This document shows, piece by piece, positions 39,735-48,557 of a DNA stretch of 64,000 bases. A program made the translations under genes and the position numbers. The notes beneath the pieces were generated by a model that had not been told where the DNA came from, searched no databases, and saw only the letters and a list, made by a program, of their open reading frames with translations. The stretch's first letter is position 1. Every line of letters begins with the position of its first letter. The stretch comes from Rhodanobacter sp. C03 (GTDB lineage Bacteria > Pseudomonadota > Gammaproteobacteria > Xanthomonadales > Rhodanobacteraceae), in the NCBI RefSeq assembly GCF_002001175.1, contig NZ_MUNT01000004.1, forward strand, positions 56,438 to 120,437, read 5' to 3'.

Positions 39735-40367
39735 TCAATGCTGGCGCTTGATCCAGCGCAGCAGCGTCTTCCAGTCCTGCTGGTGGTTGCGTACCTGTTC
39801 GGACTGGTAATCGAAGATGCCCTTGCCCAGCGCACTCAGCAGCACATAGGCCTGGCTGTCACGCAGCTGCGCGACGATCGGAAACGGGGATTGCTCGGCG
39901 AGCTGGGCGATCGCGTCCTGGCTGGCGTGGGTCCATGGCTTGAGCCGGTTGGCGACCAGCCCCACCGGCAGCTTGCCGCGGTGGATGCGGTTGATCGAAC
40001 GCAGCTCCTCGATGAAATGGAGCGTGGCATGCAGATCGAACGATGACGGCAGCACCGGCACCAGCAGCACGTCGGCCTGCTCCAGGTACGGTTCCAGTTC
40101 GCGCTCGCCGGAGCCGGCCGGCGTGTCGATCAGCAGCTGCTGGGTATCCGGCGGCAGTTTCTGCAGCGACCGCCGACCGCCTTCGAGGGCCAGCACGCCA
40201 GGAACGTTGTCCGGCCGCAGGCTGGCCCAGCGATAACTGGATCCCTGCCGGTCGGCATCGATGATGGCGGTGTGCTGCCCCGCCTGTGCCCAGTGCGAGG
40301 CCAGCTGGGTCACCAGCGTGCTCTTGCCGCAACCACCCTTGCTGCTTGCCACCAGCGTCGTAAGCAT
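39735..40367 (-). CDS. Orphan ParA-family ATPase
   Basis: A 210-residue deviant-Walker ATPase. The Walker A motif ASSKGGCGKSTLVTQLASHW has the signature Lys of ParA/MinD proteins; Walker A' is IIDADRQGSS and Walker B is LLIDTPAGSG. It lacks the N-terminal helix-turn-helix of plasmid ParA and has no ParB beside it. It is not the partner of the parB at the window start, which lies 39 kb away. Such orphans position cellular cargo such as chemosensory arrays, carboxysomes or conjugation machinery; here the cargo is unknown. It is 63 bp upstream of sixA and 76 bp downstream of a secreted-protein gene on the same strand. Confidence 0.9.
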   Translation of the reverse strand: MLTTLVASSKGGCGKSTLVTQLASHWAQAGQHTAIIDADRQGSSYRWASLRPDNVPGVLALEGGRRSLQKLPPDTQQLLIDTPAGSGERELEPYLEQADVLLVPVLPSSFDLHATLHFIEELRSINRIHRGKLPVGLVANRLKPWTHASQDAIAQLAEQSPFPIVAQLRDSQAYVLLSALGKGIFDYQSEQVRNHQQDWKTLLRWIKRQH

Positions 40368-40443
40368 CGACTCACCCTTGTCGCGGAAGGTGACCCAAGC
40401 CTACACGGCTGCGGATGCCGCGCAAAGCGGCGTTGCGGCAGCG

Positions 40444-41448
40444 CTACTGCGGTTTCCAGTCGGCCGGTGGATCGGTCGGGATGCTGCTGTCGCGCAGCGC
40501 CGCCAGCAGCAGGCTCATCTCGGTGCCGCCGTTGCGGGCCAGTGCCAGCAGATGCTGCGCCAGCGCTTTGTCGTCCGGGACGCGGGCCAGCAGCGCGTTG
40601 AAGCTCTGCACCTGCCAGACCAGGCTGAGCCGGGCGCGCCGGGCATCTTCCTGCTGCGCCGGATCGTCCGCCAATACTTCACGCAGGTGCAGGCCCAGCG
40701 AGCGCGACAGCGGGCTGGAACCCCATTCGAGAATCTTGCCCAGCTTCAGGCAGTCGGCCTTGATCGAGGCGTCGTCGCCGGCGTTCTCGCACAGCTTGGC
40801 GGTGAGCGGCAGGCCCGGTTGCGGCTGGCTGCCGGCGAGGCCATAGACCAGCACGGCCTGCATGCCGACTGCGCCGGCCGCCTGTGCCGGATCGAACGTG
40901 CCGGCCGGCGGCGGCAATACGCCGACCGAGCTGGCCAGCGCCTTCAGGCTGGCACCGGCGTAGTCGTCATACAGCCTGGCGGCAGCCGCCTTGGTCAGAT
41001 CCTGGCGGGCGGCATCCGGCTTCAGGTTGCGCGTGTCTTCGGCGAGCTGGAGCAGCCATACCGCGGCGTTGTCCGGTGCCTGCGTCTGCAACAGTTCCAG
41101 CGCGGCGGGGTTGGGACACGCATTCGCCTTGGCATCGCAGTCGGCCAGGCGGGCCCAACTGACTGCAGCGTCAGCATCCTCAGCCATGGCCGCGCGCCCG
41201 ATCAGGGTATGGAAACTGGTGATGTCTGGCTGATTGAACAACGGCCGCGCCAGCAAGGCGGCGCCGAGCAACGGCTGCGCATCGGCGCTGGGCGCCAGCA
41301 CACTGACCAGGTCACGCTGGAACGCCAGCTGGGCTTTGTCGCGGGCCTTGGCGGCCTTGCTTGGTGGAGCGGGGCTCTTTTCGGCGAATGCCGGGGAGGC
41401 AGCGAGTGACAGGGCACAAGCCAGGGCGAGAAAACGCAGTCCACGCAT
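40444..41448 (-). CDS. Secreted hypothetical protein, Ala/Leu-rich helical repeats
   Basis: A 334-residue protein with a clear signal peptide (LRFLALACALSLAASPAFA, cut before EKSP). The mature region is almost wholly alpha-helical and Ala/Leu-rich, suggesting TPR- or Sel1-like repeats (TLIGRAAMAEDADAAVSWAR, LWQ-type segments). Four Cys (DCDAKANACP, KLCENAG, DCLKLGK) could form periplasmic disulfides. I do not recognise a family. It is the first gene of the minus-strand run leading to ParA, SixA, YceI and PLD. Confidence 0.8.
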   Translation of the reverse strand: MRGLRFLALACALSLAASPAFAEKSPAPPSKAAKARDKAQLAFQRDLVSVLAPSADAQPLLGAALLARPLFNQPDITSFHTLIGRAAMAEDADAAVSWARLADCDAKANACPNPAALELLQTQAPDNAAVWLLQLAEDTRNLKPDAARQDLTKAAAARLYDDYAGASLKALASSVGVLPPPAGTFDPAQAAGAVGMQAVLVYGLAGSQPQPGLPLTAKLCENAGDDASIKADCLKLGKILEWGSSPLSRSLGLHLREVLADDPAQQEDARRARLSLVWQVQSFNALLARVPDDKALAQHLLALARNGGTEMSLLLAALRDSSIPTDPPADWKPQ

Positions 41449-41608
41449 GAGGGGCTACCGTCCGCAATCAAAGCGTTCAGCATACTGCCCGCAGATTAAG
41501 CGCGCCTGATCCGCAGTCAGGCATCCACCGGCGAGCGCGGCAAGGCTTGCTAGGATGAACAATTCTGGCGCAAGACTGCGCCTCAGATCATGGTTCGGGA
41601 GACGCGTA

Positions 41609-41803
41609 GTGGATCATTTTTCGACATTTGCCAATGGCGCACCCTGGTTTGTCGGCTGGGGTACGCTGGCATTGATCAACGCCGCACTGGCGCAGGGCAA
41701 GAACCGCAGCGGCTTGCTGTGGTTCCTGTTATCCCTGTTGTTCGGCCCATTTGCGACGTTGCTGCTGGTGCTGTTGCCCAAGGTGCGCAACACACTGTTT
41801 TGA
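41609..41803 (+). CDS. Small two-helix membrane protein
   Basis: A 64-residue protein. GTG at 41609 is preceded by gggag at the right spacing; a 54-base longer version from ATG 41555 is possible. Two hydrophobic helices (FVGWGTLALINAALAQ and LLWFLLSLLFGPFATLLLVL) are joined by a short basic turn GKNRSG, and a basic end KVRN follows. The Gly-Pro-bearing second helix recurs in many uncharacterised small bacterial membrane proteins. Function unknown. Convergent with speE, 24 bp from its stop. Confidence 0.72.
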   Translation: MDHFSTFANGAPWFVGWGTLALINAALAQGKNRSGLLWFLLSLLFGPFATLLLVLLPKVRNTLF

Positions 41804-41827
41804 GGAGTGACAGCACCGCTGAGCGGG

Positions 41828-42682
41828 TTACTCGCCGAGCGCTTCGCGCATGAATTCCGGCTGCGCCAGCGCACCCTTGTGGATGTCGGCGTTGTAGTAG
41901 CGGGTCGGGAAATTCTTGCCGAGTGCACCGCGCTCGCGGAAGCCGGACAGGTCCCCACCCTTGCGTGCCATCGTGCAGCTCCACCAGCCGGTCGGGTAGC
42001 ACGGTTGCGGGAACGGCAGCGTCTTCACCGCGCTGAAGCCGGACGTGCGCATCGCCGAGCGCATCGACTTGATCAGATCAAGGTGCGCCAGCGGCGACTC
42101 GCTCTGCTGCACCAACAGGCCGCCATGGCGCAGCGCCTTGTGGCAGCTGGCGTAGAACGCGGCGTTGAACAGGCCCTCGGCCGGGCCGACCGGATCGGTC
42201 GAGTCGACGATCACCAGATCCAGCGACTCCGGCTCGCATTCGGCCATGTACTTGATGCCGTCGATGAACAGCAGCTCGGCGCGCGGATCGTGGTTCGAGT
42301 CGCACAGCTCGGGGAAATATTCCTCGGCCAGCCGGGTCACGCGCTCGTCGATCTCCACCTGCACCGCCGATTCGACTTCTTCATGCTTGAGTACCTCGCG
42401 CAGCGTGCCGCAATCGCCGCCGCCGATGACCACCACGCGCTTGGCGCGTGCATGGGTGAACAGCGCCGGGTGGGTCATCATCTCGTGATAGAAGAAGTTG
42501 TCGCGGGTGGTCAGCATCACGCAGCCATCGATCACCATCAGGTTGCCCCAGTCGGTGGTCTTGTAGATCTCGATGGTCTGGAACGGGGTCTTCTCCGCGT
42601 GCAGCAGTTGCTCGGTGCGGAAACCGATGGAGGAGCCGGAAGCCTGATGGGCTTCGGTGAACCAGCTGATCTGCTGCGACAT
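41828..42682 (-). CDS. speE: Spermidine synthase
   Basis: A 284-residue aminopropyltransferase that makes spermidine from putrescine and decarboxylated S-adenosylmethionine. Diagnostic parts: QTIEIYKTTDWGNLMVIDGC, RDNFFYHEMMTHPALFTH, VVVIGGGDCGTLREVLKH, VEIDERVTRLAEEYFPEL, the catalytic Asp in LVIVDSTDPVGPAEGLF, and YPTGWWSC near the end. It is divergent from speA across a 306-bp gap, so both arms of polyamine synthesis start from one intergenic region. The start at 42682 (MSQQISWFTEAHQ) is preceded by agga. Confidence 0.96.
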   Translation of the reverse strand: MSQQISWFTEAHQASGSSIGFRTEQLLHAEKTPFQTIEIYKTTDWGNLMVIDGCVMLTTRDNFFYHEMMTHPALFTHARAKRVVVIGGGDCGTLREVLKHEEVESAVQVEIDERVTRLAEEYFPELCDSNHDPRAELLFIDGIKYMAECEPESLDLVIVDSTDPVGPAEGLFNAAFYASCHKALRHGGLLVQQSESPLAHLDLIKSMRSAMRTSGFSAVKTLPFPQPCYPTGWWSCTMARKGGDLSGFRERGALGKNFPTRYYNADIHKGALAQPEFMREALGE

Positions 42683-42988
42683 GGCGGGTTGTTCCTGACG
42701 AACCGGATGGAAAGATAAAGACCGCCAATTGTAGCTGCAACGGCGGTGAACGTCCCGGCACGGCGACCCGGCGACATGCGCCAATTGTCACAGCGGACCA
42801 TTACAATGGCGCCCTGGCATCGCCGACGCAGCGCGTCTGGTGGCCGACAAGCCCGATCGACCCCGCGGCGTGCGAGGCTTCCGGTCGCTCGGGCTTCGTG
42901 CTCCTCCGTTGAGCAACACCGTCAAGGCTCGCCGCTGCGACGACATCATCCATGCTTGTAACAAGCGCCTGCATAAGGAGCTACGCTG
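42683..42988. other. speE/speA divergent intergenic region with an imperfect leader hairpin
   Basis: No gene is supported in these 306 bases. An imperfect 12-bp stem (gcccgatcgacc at 42851-42862, ggtcgctcgggc at 42883-42894, one mismatch) lies in the speA leader, and aaggag (42975-42980) is the speA ribosome site. Candidate -10 boxes tacaat exist on both strands (42802-42807 plus; 42733-42728 minus) but no good -35 partners were seen. Confidence 0.5.
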
Positions 42989-44878
42989 ATGTCGAATCCT
43001 TGGAATACTGACTCTGCCCGCCACACCTACGCCGTGCCGCATTGGGGCGATGGCTATGTGGACGTGAACGCGGCCGGCGAGATCGTGATGCGCCCGCGCG
43101 GCGCCAGCGGTCCGGCGCTGTCGCTGCCCGGCATTGTCGAACGCGCGCGCGCCGAGGGCCTGCGGCTGCCGCTGCTGGTGCGCTTTCCCGACATCCTGGC
43201 CGATCGCCTCGCGCGGCTGCAGGGCGCGTTCGCCAAGGCGATCGGCGAGTGGAACTACGCAGGCGGCTATACCGCGATCTATCCGATCAAGGTCAACCAG
43301 CAGCGCGGCGTCGCCGGCGAACTGGTTGCCGCCGGCAAACAGGGTTTCGGTCTGGAGGCGGGTTCCAAACCGGAACTGATGGCGGTGCTGGCGATGGCGC
43401 GGCCCGGTTCCATCGTGATCTGCAACGGCTACAAGGATCGCGAATACATCCGTCTTGCATTGATCGGGCTGAAGCTCGGCCTGCGCGTGCATATCGTGAT
43501 CGAGAAGCTGTCCGAGCTGGACCATGTATTCAGCGAGGCGAAAGCGCTTGGCATCGAACCGCTGCTCGGCGTGCGCGTGCGGCTGGCCTCGATCGGTGCG
43601 GGCAAGTGGCAGAACACCGGTGGTGACAAGGGCAAGTTCGGCCTGTCGCCGAACCAGGTGCTGACCCTGATCGAGCGGCTCGATGCAGCCGGCCTCAAGC
43701 ACACGCTGAAGCTGCAGCATTTCCACATGGGCTCGCAGATCTCCAACGTGCGCGACATCGCCAACGGCATGCGCGAGGCCACGCGTTACTTCGTCGAGCT
43801 GAAGCGGATGGGCGTACCGCTGGAGATTGTCGACGTCGGCGGCGGTCTCGGCGTGGACTACGAAGGCACCCGTTCGCGCAGCCACAACTCGATCAACTAC
43901 TCGATCGAGCAGTACGCCGCCACCATCGTGCAGTCGCTGGCCGAGGCGGTGGAGGCCGAAGGCCTGAGCGCGCCGCATATCCTCACCGAAGCCGGTCGCG
44001 CGATGACCGCGCATCACGCGGTGATGGTGGTCAACGTGACCGAAGTGGAGGAAGTGCCGGCTGGCGCGATTCCGCCACCGTGCGCGGACGAGCCGGCCGT
44101 ATTGCGCCGATTGCGCGAGACCTGGGAAGAACTGGATCGGCGTCCCGCGCTGGAACTGTTCCACGAGGCCCAACACCATCTGCAGGAAGGCCAGACGCTG
44201 TACGCGCTGGGCCAGCTCGCGCTGGCCGACCGCGCGCGGCTGGACGAGATGTACTACGCGATCGCCAACGCGGTGCGCGCGCGCCTGCTGCCGGCCGAAC
44301 GCTCGCACCGGCCGGCGCTGGACGATCTGGACGAGAAGCTGGTCGACAAGTACTTCGTCAACTTCTCGGTATTCGAATCGGTGCCGGACATCTGGGCGAT
44401 CAAGCAGATCTTCCCGATCACGCCGATCGCACGGCTCGACGAGGAGCCGACCCGCCGCGGCGTGATCGTCGACCTCACCTGCGATTCGGACGGTCGTATC
44501 GATCACTACGTCGATGCCGATGGCGTCGACGTGAGCCTGCCGCTGCATGCATTGAAGGAAGGCGAGAGCTACCGACTCGGCATCTTCATGGTCGGCGCGT
44601 ACCAGGAGACGCTGGGCGACATCCACAACCTGTTCGGCGACACCGATGCGGTGAACGTGCGCGTGGCCGGCGACAGCTACGAGTTCGCGCATATCCGCCG
44701 CGGCGACACCACCGACCTGATGCTCGACTACGTCGGCTACGACCTCGAGGTGTTGCGCCAGAGCTATCGCGAGCGCATCGCCAGTGCGGGCGTGAGCGGT
44801 GCCGAAGCCGAGCAGCTGTATGGCACGCTCAACGGAGGCCTGATTGCCTACACCTATCTGGCCGAAGACACGCATTGA
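42989..44878 (+). CDS. speA: Biosynthetic arginine decarboxylase
   Basis: A 629-residue PLP enzyme converting arginine to agmatine, the first step of the agmatine route to putrescine. The PLP lysine is in [18 protein letters not shown]; other fold-III marks are [60 protein letters not shown] and [15 protein letters not shown]. The length and C-terminal extension match SpeA rather than diaminopimelate decarboxylase. ATG 42989 has ggag eight bases upstream. Divergent from speE. Confidence 0.97.
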   Translation: MSNPWNTDSARHTYAVPHWGDGYVDVNAAGEIVMRPRGASGPALSLPGIVERARAEGLRLPLLVRFPDILADRLARLQGAFAKAIGEWNYAGGYTAIYPIKVNQQRGVAGELVAAGKQGFGLEAGSKPELMAVLAMARPGSIVICNGYKDREYIRLALIGLKLGLRVHIVIEKLSELDHVFSEAKALGIEPLLGVRVRLASIGAGKWQNTGGDKGKFGLSPNQVLTLIERLDAAGLKHTLKLQHFHMGSQISNVRDIANGMREATRYFVELKRMGVPLEIVDVGGGLGVDYEGTRSRSHNSINYSIEQYAATIVQSLAEAVEAEGLSAPHILTEAGRAMTAHHAVMVVNVTEVEEVPAGAIPPPCADEPAVLRRLRETWEELDRRPALELFHEAQHHLQEGQTLYALGQLALADRARLDEMYYAIANAVRARLLPAERSHRPALDDLDEKLVDKYFVNFSVFESVPDIWAIKQIFPITPIARLDEEPTRRGVIVDLTCDSDGRIDHYVDADGVDVSLPLHALKEGESYRLGIFMVGAYQETLGDIHNLFGDTDAVNVRVAGDSYEFAHIRRGDTTDLMLDYVGYDLEVLRQSYRERIASAGVSGAEAEQLYGTLNGGLIAYTYLAEDTH

Positions 44879-44884
44879 CGAAGT

Positions 44885-44913
44885 GTAGGAGCGCATCCTG
44901 TGCGCGCTCCTAC
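44885..44913. repeat. Short REP-like hairpin between speA and bdhA
   Basis: The sequence gtaggagcgca tcctg tgcgcgctcctac shares the gtaggagcg/cgctcctac ends of the REP units at 9484, 11264 and 30897 but has a different, shorter core. It is followed by five A residues and begins six bases after the speA stop. Confidence 0.75.
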
Positions 44914-44949
44914 AAAAACCACCAGACATCACGGAAACAGGAGCAGCGC

Positions 44950-45735
44950 ATGACAAGTCTCAATGGCAAGGTCGCCCTGATCACCGGCGCGGCCAGCGGT
45001 CTCGGCAAGGCGATCGCCGAGCTGTATGCGAAGAACGGTGCCAGCGTGGCGATCGCCGACATCAACCAACAGGCTGCCGATGCCACCGCGGCGGCGATCA
45101 ATGCAACCGGCGGCAAGGCGATCGGCGTGGCGATGGATGTCAGCGACGAGGCATCGGTGAATGCGGGCACCGACAAGGTGGTCGCGGCGTTCGGTGCGCT
45201 CGACATCCTGATCTCGAATGCTGGCGTGCAGATCATCAACCCGATCGACCAGTTCGCGTTCGCCGACTGGAAGAAGATGCTGGCGATCCATCTCGACGGC
45301 GGCTTCCTCACCACCAAGGCCGCGCTGCAGCACATGTACAAGGGCGATCGCGGCGGCATCGTGATCTACATGGGCTCGGTGCATTCGCACGAGGCGTCCA
45401 GGCTTAAGTCCGCCTACGTCGCCGCCAAGCACGGCCTGCTCGGCCTCGCCCGCACGCTGGCCAAGGAAGGAGCTGCACACAACGTGCGCTCGCACGTGAT
45501 CTGTCCCGGCTTCGTGCGCACGCCGCTGGTCGAGAAGCAGATCCCCGAGCAGGCGAAGGAGCTTGGCATCAGCGAAGCGGACGTGATCAAGAACGTGATG
45601 CTGAAGGACACCGTCGACGGCGTGTTCACCACCGTCGAGGACATCGCACAGACCGCCTTGTATCTGGCCACCTTCCCGTCCGCCGCGCTGACCGGTCAGT
45701 CGATCGTGGTCAGCCACGGCTGGTACATGCAGTAA
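44950..45735 (+). CDS. bdhA: 3-hydroxybutyrate dehydrogenase
   Basis: A 261-residue short-chain dehydrogenase interconverting 3-hydroxybutyrate and acetoacetate. NAD-binding [22 protein letters not shown] in [17 protein letters not shown], the catalytic Ser in [17 protein letters not shown], and Tyr/Lys in [14 protein letters not shown] are all intact; [20 protein letters not shown] and the C-terminal [13 protein letters not shown] are typical of BdhA. ATG 44950 has aggag seven bases upstream. The patatin-type hydrolase follows after five bases, suggesting a joint role in polyhydroxybutyrate or ketone-body use. Confidence 0.92.
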   Translation: MTSLNGKVALITGAASGLGKAIAELYAKNGASVAIADINQQAADATAAAINATGGKAIGVAMDVSDEASVNAGTDKVVAAFGALDILISNAGVQIINPIDQFAFADWKKMLAIHLDGGFLTTKAALQHMYKGDRGGIVIYMGSVHSHEASRLKSAYVAAKHGLLGLARTLAKEGAAHNVRSHVICPGFVRTPLVEKQIPEQAKELGISEADVIKNVMLKDTVDGVFTTVEDIAQTALYLATFPSAALTGQSIVVSHGWYMQ

Positions 45736-45740
45736 CTGCC

Positions 45741-46919
45741 GTGGCTGACGCCAAGCGTCCGAAATCGCCGGCCACGCTGACGGAAACCGTGGCACGCGAT
45801 TACCACACCGTCGCCCTGGTGCTGCAGGGTGGCGGTGCGCTCGGTGCGTATCAGGCGGGCGTTTACCAGGCACTGGCCGAAGCTGACTTGCAGCCAACCT
45901 GGCTGGCCGGTATCTCGATCGGCGCATTGAATGCGGCGATCATCGCCGGCAACGCGCCGGAGCGGCGCGCCGAGCGGCTGCGCGAGTTCTGGGAAACGAT
46001 CTGCCAGCAACCGTTGCTGCCCGGAGCACGCGCGTTCGATATGAGCGCGTGGCCGCTGCTGTGGCAGAACGGCATCAGCAGTCTCGCGGCATGGCGGGCG
46101 ATGACCGAGGGACAGGCCGGTTTTTTCCAGCCGCGACTGGGGCCGCTGTTGCCATGGCATACCAGTCCGGCCAGCGCGAGCTGGTACGACACCGCGCCGC
46201 TGCGCGCCACGCTGGAGCGCCTGGTCGACTTCGACCGCATCAACGACGCGCGCACGATGCGCGTATCGGTAGGCGCGGTGAACGTGCGCAGCGGCGACTT
46301 CACGTACTTCGACAATACCCGCGACACGCTGCGGTCCGAACACTTCATGGCCTCTGCCGCCCTGCCGCCAGGTTTTCCGGCGGTGGAGATCGACGGCGAG
46401 TTCTACTGGGACGGCGGCGTGGTCTCCAACACGCCGCTGTACAAAGTGCTGAGCGAGCGTCCGAGTCGCGACACGCTGGTGTTCCAGGTCGACCTGTGGA
46501 ACGCGCATGGCAGCCTGCCGCGCGATCTGGTGCAGGTGGCCGAACGCAGCAAGGAGATCCAGTACTCCAGCCGCACCCGCCTGATGACCGAATTCATGCG
46601 ACGCACGCAGGAGCATCGACGCCTGCTGCACGACGTGATGGCGCTGGTACCGGAAGACCGGCGCAACGATCCGGCGTATCGCCGCGCGGTGGCGCGTTCC
46701 GCGGCGGCGTTGACCAACGTGATCCATCTGATCTACCGCGACAAGCCGTACGAGAGTCACTACAAAGACTACGAGTTCAGCGGCGCCAGCATGCATGGCC
46801 ACTGGCAGAGCGGCTTGGAGGACATGCGCCACACGTTGGCGCATCCGCAGTGGCTGGCCGCTCCCGATCCCGAAGATCCGTTCGTGACGCATGACGTGCA
46901 TCGCGGCGAAGCCCGCTGA
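45741..46919 (+). CDS. Patatin-like phospholipase with DUF3734 C-terminus
   Basis: A 392-residue hydrolase. Catalytic features: oxyanion loop VLQGGGALGAYQAGVYQAL, nucleophile elbow AGISIGALNAA (G-x-S-x-G), and the catalytic Asp in YWDGGVVSNTPLYK. The C-terminal third (FQVDLWNAHGSLPRDL, RDKPYESHYKDYEFS) is the DUF3734 extension. This patatin-DUF3734 type often sits beside 3-hydroxybutyrate dehydrogenase genes. It starts with GTG five bases after the bdhA stop, so it is almost certainly co-transcribed. The substrate is not known; a lipid or polyester substrate is plausible. Confidence 0.88.
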   Translation: MADAKRPKSPATLTETVARDYHTVALVLQGGGALGAYQAGVYQALAEADLQPTWLAGISIGALNAAIIAGNAPERRAERLREFWETICQQPLLPGARAFDMSAWPLLWQNGISSLAAWRAMTEGQAGFFQPRLGPLLPWHTSPASASWYDTAPLRATLERLVDFDRINDARTMRVSVGAVNVRSGDFTYFDNTRDTLRSEHFMASAALPPGFPAVEIDGEFYWDGGVVSNTPLYKVLSERPSRDTLVFQVDLWNAHGSLPRDLVQVAERSKEIQYSSRTRLMTEFMRRTQEHRRLLHDVMALVPEDRRNDPAYRRAVARSAAALTNVIHLIYRDKPYESHYKDYEFSGASMHGHWQSGLEDMRHTLAHPQWLAAPDPEDPFVTHDVHRGEAR

Positions 46920-46997
46920 TTGCTCCGCGCTTGCTTCCCTCGGAAGCACGGGGTTGGGGGGAGAGCGTGTTTGTTGCCCACCCGTGGGCGTATTCGC

Positions 46998-47753
46998 TCA
47001 GCTGTCGCGTGCAACCTGCAGCCCGGCCGCTGACTGGCTGACCGGCATCACCTCGATGCGGTTGATGTTGAGGTGCGGCGGCTGGTTGGCGACCCACCAG
47101 ATCGTGTCGGCGATGTCGCCGGCGGTGATCGGGTGGGCGCCAGCGTAGAGATTCTCTGATGCGGCCTGGTCGCCGCCCGTGCGCACCAGAGTGAACTCGG
47201 TTTCGGCCATGCCCGGTTCGATCGAACTCACCCGTACGCCGGTGCCGTGAAGGTCGCTGCGCAGGTTCTGCGAGAACTGGATGACGAAGGCCTTGGTACC
47301 GCCGTAGACGTTGCCGCCGCGGTAAGCGTAGCTGCCTGCGATCGAGCTGATGTTGACGATCGCGCCGCGGCGCTCGATCAACTGCGGCAGTAGCAGATGG
47401 GTCATCGTCACCAGCGCGGTGACGTTGGTGTCGATCATCTGTTTCCACTGCGCCAGATCCGCCTGCTGCGCCGGCGCGGTGCCCAGCGCCAGACCGGCGT
47501 TGTTGACCAGCAGGTCGATGCCGGCGAACTCAGGTGGTAGAGCTGCGTGCGCCGCACGCATCGCCGCCTCGTCGCGGACGTCGAACGCCGCCGCATGCAC
47601 GCGGTCAGCGCCGTGGCGTTCAACTAGTTGCTGCAACCGATCGGCGCGCCGGCCGCTGGCGATCACTCGCCAGCCACCGGTCACGAAACGTTCCAAGGCG
47701 GCGGCGCCGAACCCGGAGGTGGCGCCGGTAATCCATGCGGTCTTGGTTGTCAT
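46998..47753 (-). CDS. Short-chain dehydrogenase, YdfG-like
   Basis: A 251-residue SDR. NADP-binding TAWITGATSGFGAAALERFV with the basic SGRRADRLQQL following, NAG in LVNNAGLALGTAPAQQA, catalytic Ser in VNISSIAGSYAYRGGN, and Tyr/Lys in VYGGTKAFVIQFSQNLR. The overall pattern (VSSIEPGMAETEFTLVR, TAGDIADTIWWVANQPPHLN) is that of E. coli YdfG, a 3-hydroxy acid (L-allo-threonine, serine, malonic semialdehyde) dehydrogenase. It stands alone, convergent with the patatin gene. Confidence 0.9.
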   Translation of the reverse strand: MTTKTAWITGATSGFGAAALERFVTGGWRVIASGRRADRLQQLVERHGADRVHAAAFDVRDEAAMRAAHAALPPEFAGIDLLVNNAGLALGTAPAQQADLAQWKQMIDTNVTALVTMTHLLLPQLIERRGAIVNISSIAGSYAYRGGNVYGGTKAFVIQFSQNLRSDLHGTGVRVSSIEPGMAETEFTLVRTGGDQAASENLYAGAHPITAGDIADTIWWVANQPPHLNINRIEVMPVSQSAAGLQVARDS

Positions 47754-47831
47754 GCGTGAAAGTCCCCAGCCAGGCGGGTCGTAACGTTGCGGTCAGACAG
47801 GGCCACTTGCGCGGCTGCGGTTCGCTGCGCG

Positions 47832-48557
47832 CTATTTGCCTTCTTTCAAGGCGATCGCATTGATTCCCGCCGACGCCAGCCGCTGCTTGGTCGATTCCAG
47901 TTCGGTCGCCGAATGGAACGGACCGAGGCGGACGCGGTGGTAGGTCTGGCCGTTGATGCTGACCGATTGCACGTTGGCGATGAAGCCCTGGAGGGCCATC
48001 TTCGCTTTCAGGGTTTCCGCATCGGCGGCATTCGGGAACGCACCGACCTGCAGCAGATAACCGCTGCCAGTCGTGCTGGGCGGCGGCAACGCGCTGGCGG
48101 GAGCAGCGACGATGTTCTGGCTGACCGCGACCGGTGCATTCGCCGGCGGCGGTGCCTGCTCGGTGGTGGCCTGCGGTTGTGCTGCGGCCTGCTGGGCCTG
48201 CTGCTGCGCGGCGAGCTGCTTCTGTTGCTGCTCGGCGCGTGCTTGCGCGCTGATCACGGCATCCGGGATCCGGACTTCCTTCTCCGACAGTACCGAATAG
48301 AAGTCGTATTGCGGTTTCTTCGGCGCGCTCTCGCTGGCGGCTGGCGCGAGGCCGGCATCACTGCCGTTCTCGGCCGTGGCCTGTGGATTCGCCTGCGGGC
48401 CCACTGGCTGGCGCAGGCTGGTCAGCAGGCTGCCACGCATCATCACGGCCATCAGGATGGCGCCGATCAGGATACCGATGACGGCGTAACCCCAGCCCGG
48501 AAAACCACCGCTGCTGTTGCGCACGGCCTGCCGGCCCTTGCCCTTGCGTGCTGCCAT
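47832..48557 (-). CDS. SPOR-domain membrane protein, FtsN-like
   Basis: A 241-residue bitopic protein. A short basic cytoplasmic end (ARKGKGRQAVRN) precedes one membrane helix (GYAVIGILIGAILMAVMM), then a Gln/Ala/Pro-rich periplasmic linker (EQQQKQLAAQQQAQQAAAQP), then a C-terminal SPOR domain (YLLQVGAFPNAADAETLKAK, RVRLGPFHSATELESTKQRL) that binds denuded glycan at division septa. The architecture is that of FtsN. Its ATG overlaps the argS stop by one base (TAATG). The argS-SPOR order recurs in gammaproteobacteria. Confidence 0.88.
   Translation of the reverse strand: MAARKGKGRQAVRNSSGGFPGWGYAVIGILIGAILMAVMMRGSLLTSLRQPVGPQANPQATAENGSDAGLAPAASESAPKKPQYDFYSVLSEKEVRIPDAVISAQARAEQQQKQLAAQQQAQQAAAQPQATTEQAPPPANAPVAVSQNIVAAPASALPPPSTTGSGYLLQVGAFPNAADAETLKAKMALQGFIANVQSVSINGQTYHRVRLGPFHSATELESTKQRLASAGINAIALKEGK

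Noticed and set aside
42788..44956. 722-codon minus-strand open frame
   Set aside because: Antisense to speA, which is unambiguous; long antisense frames are expected at this GC content.
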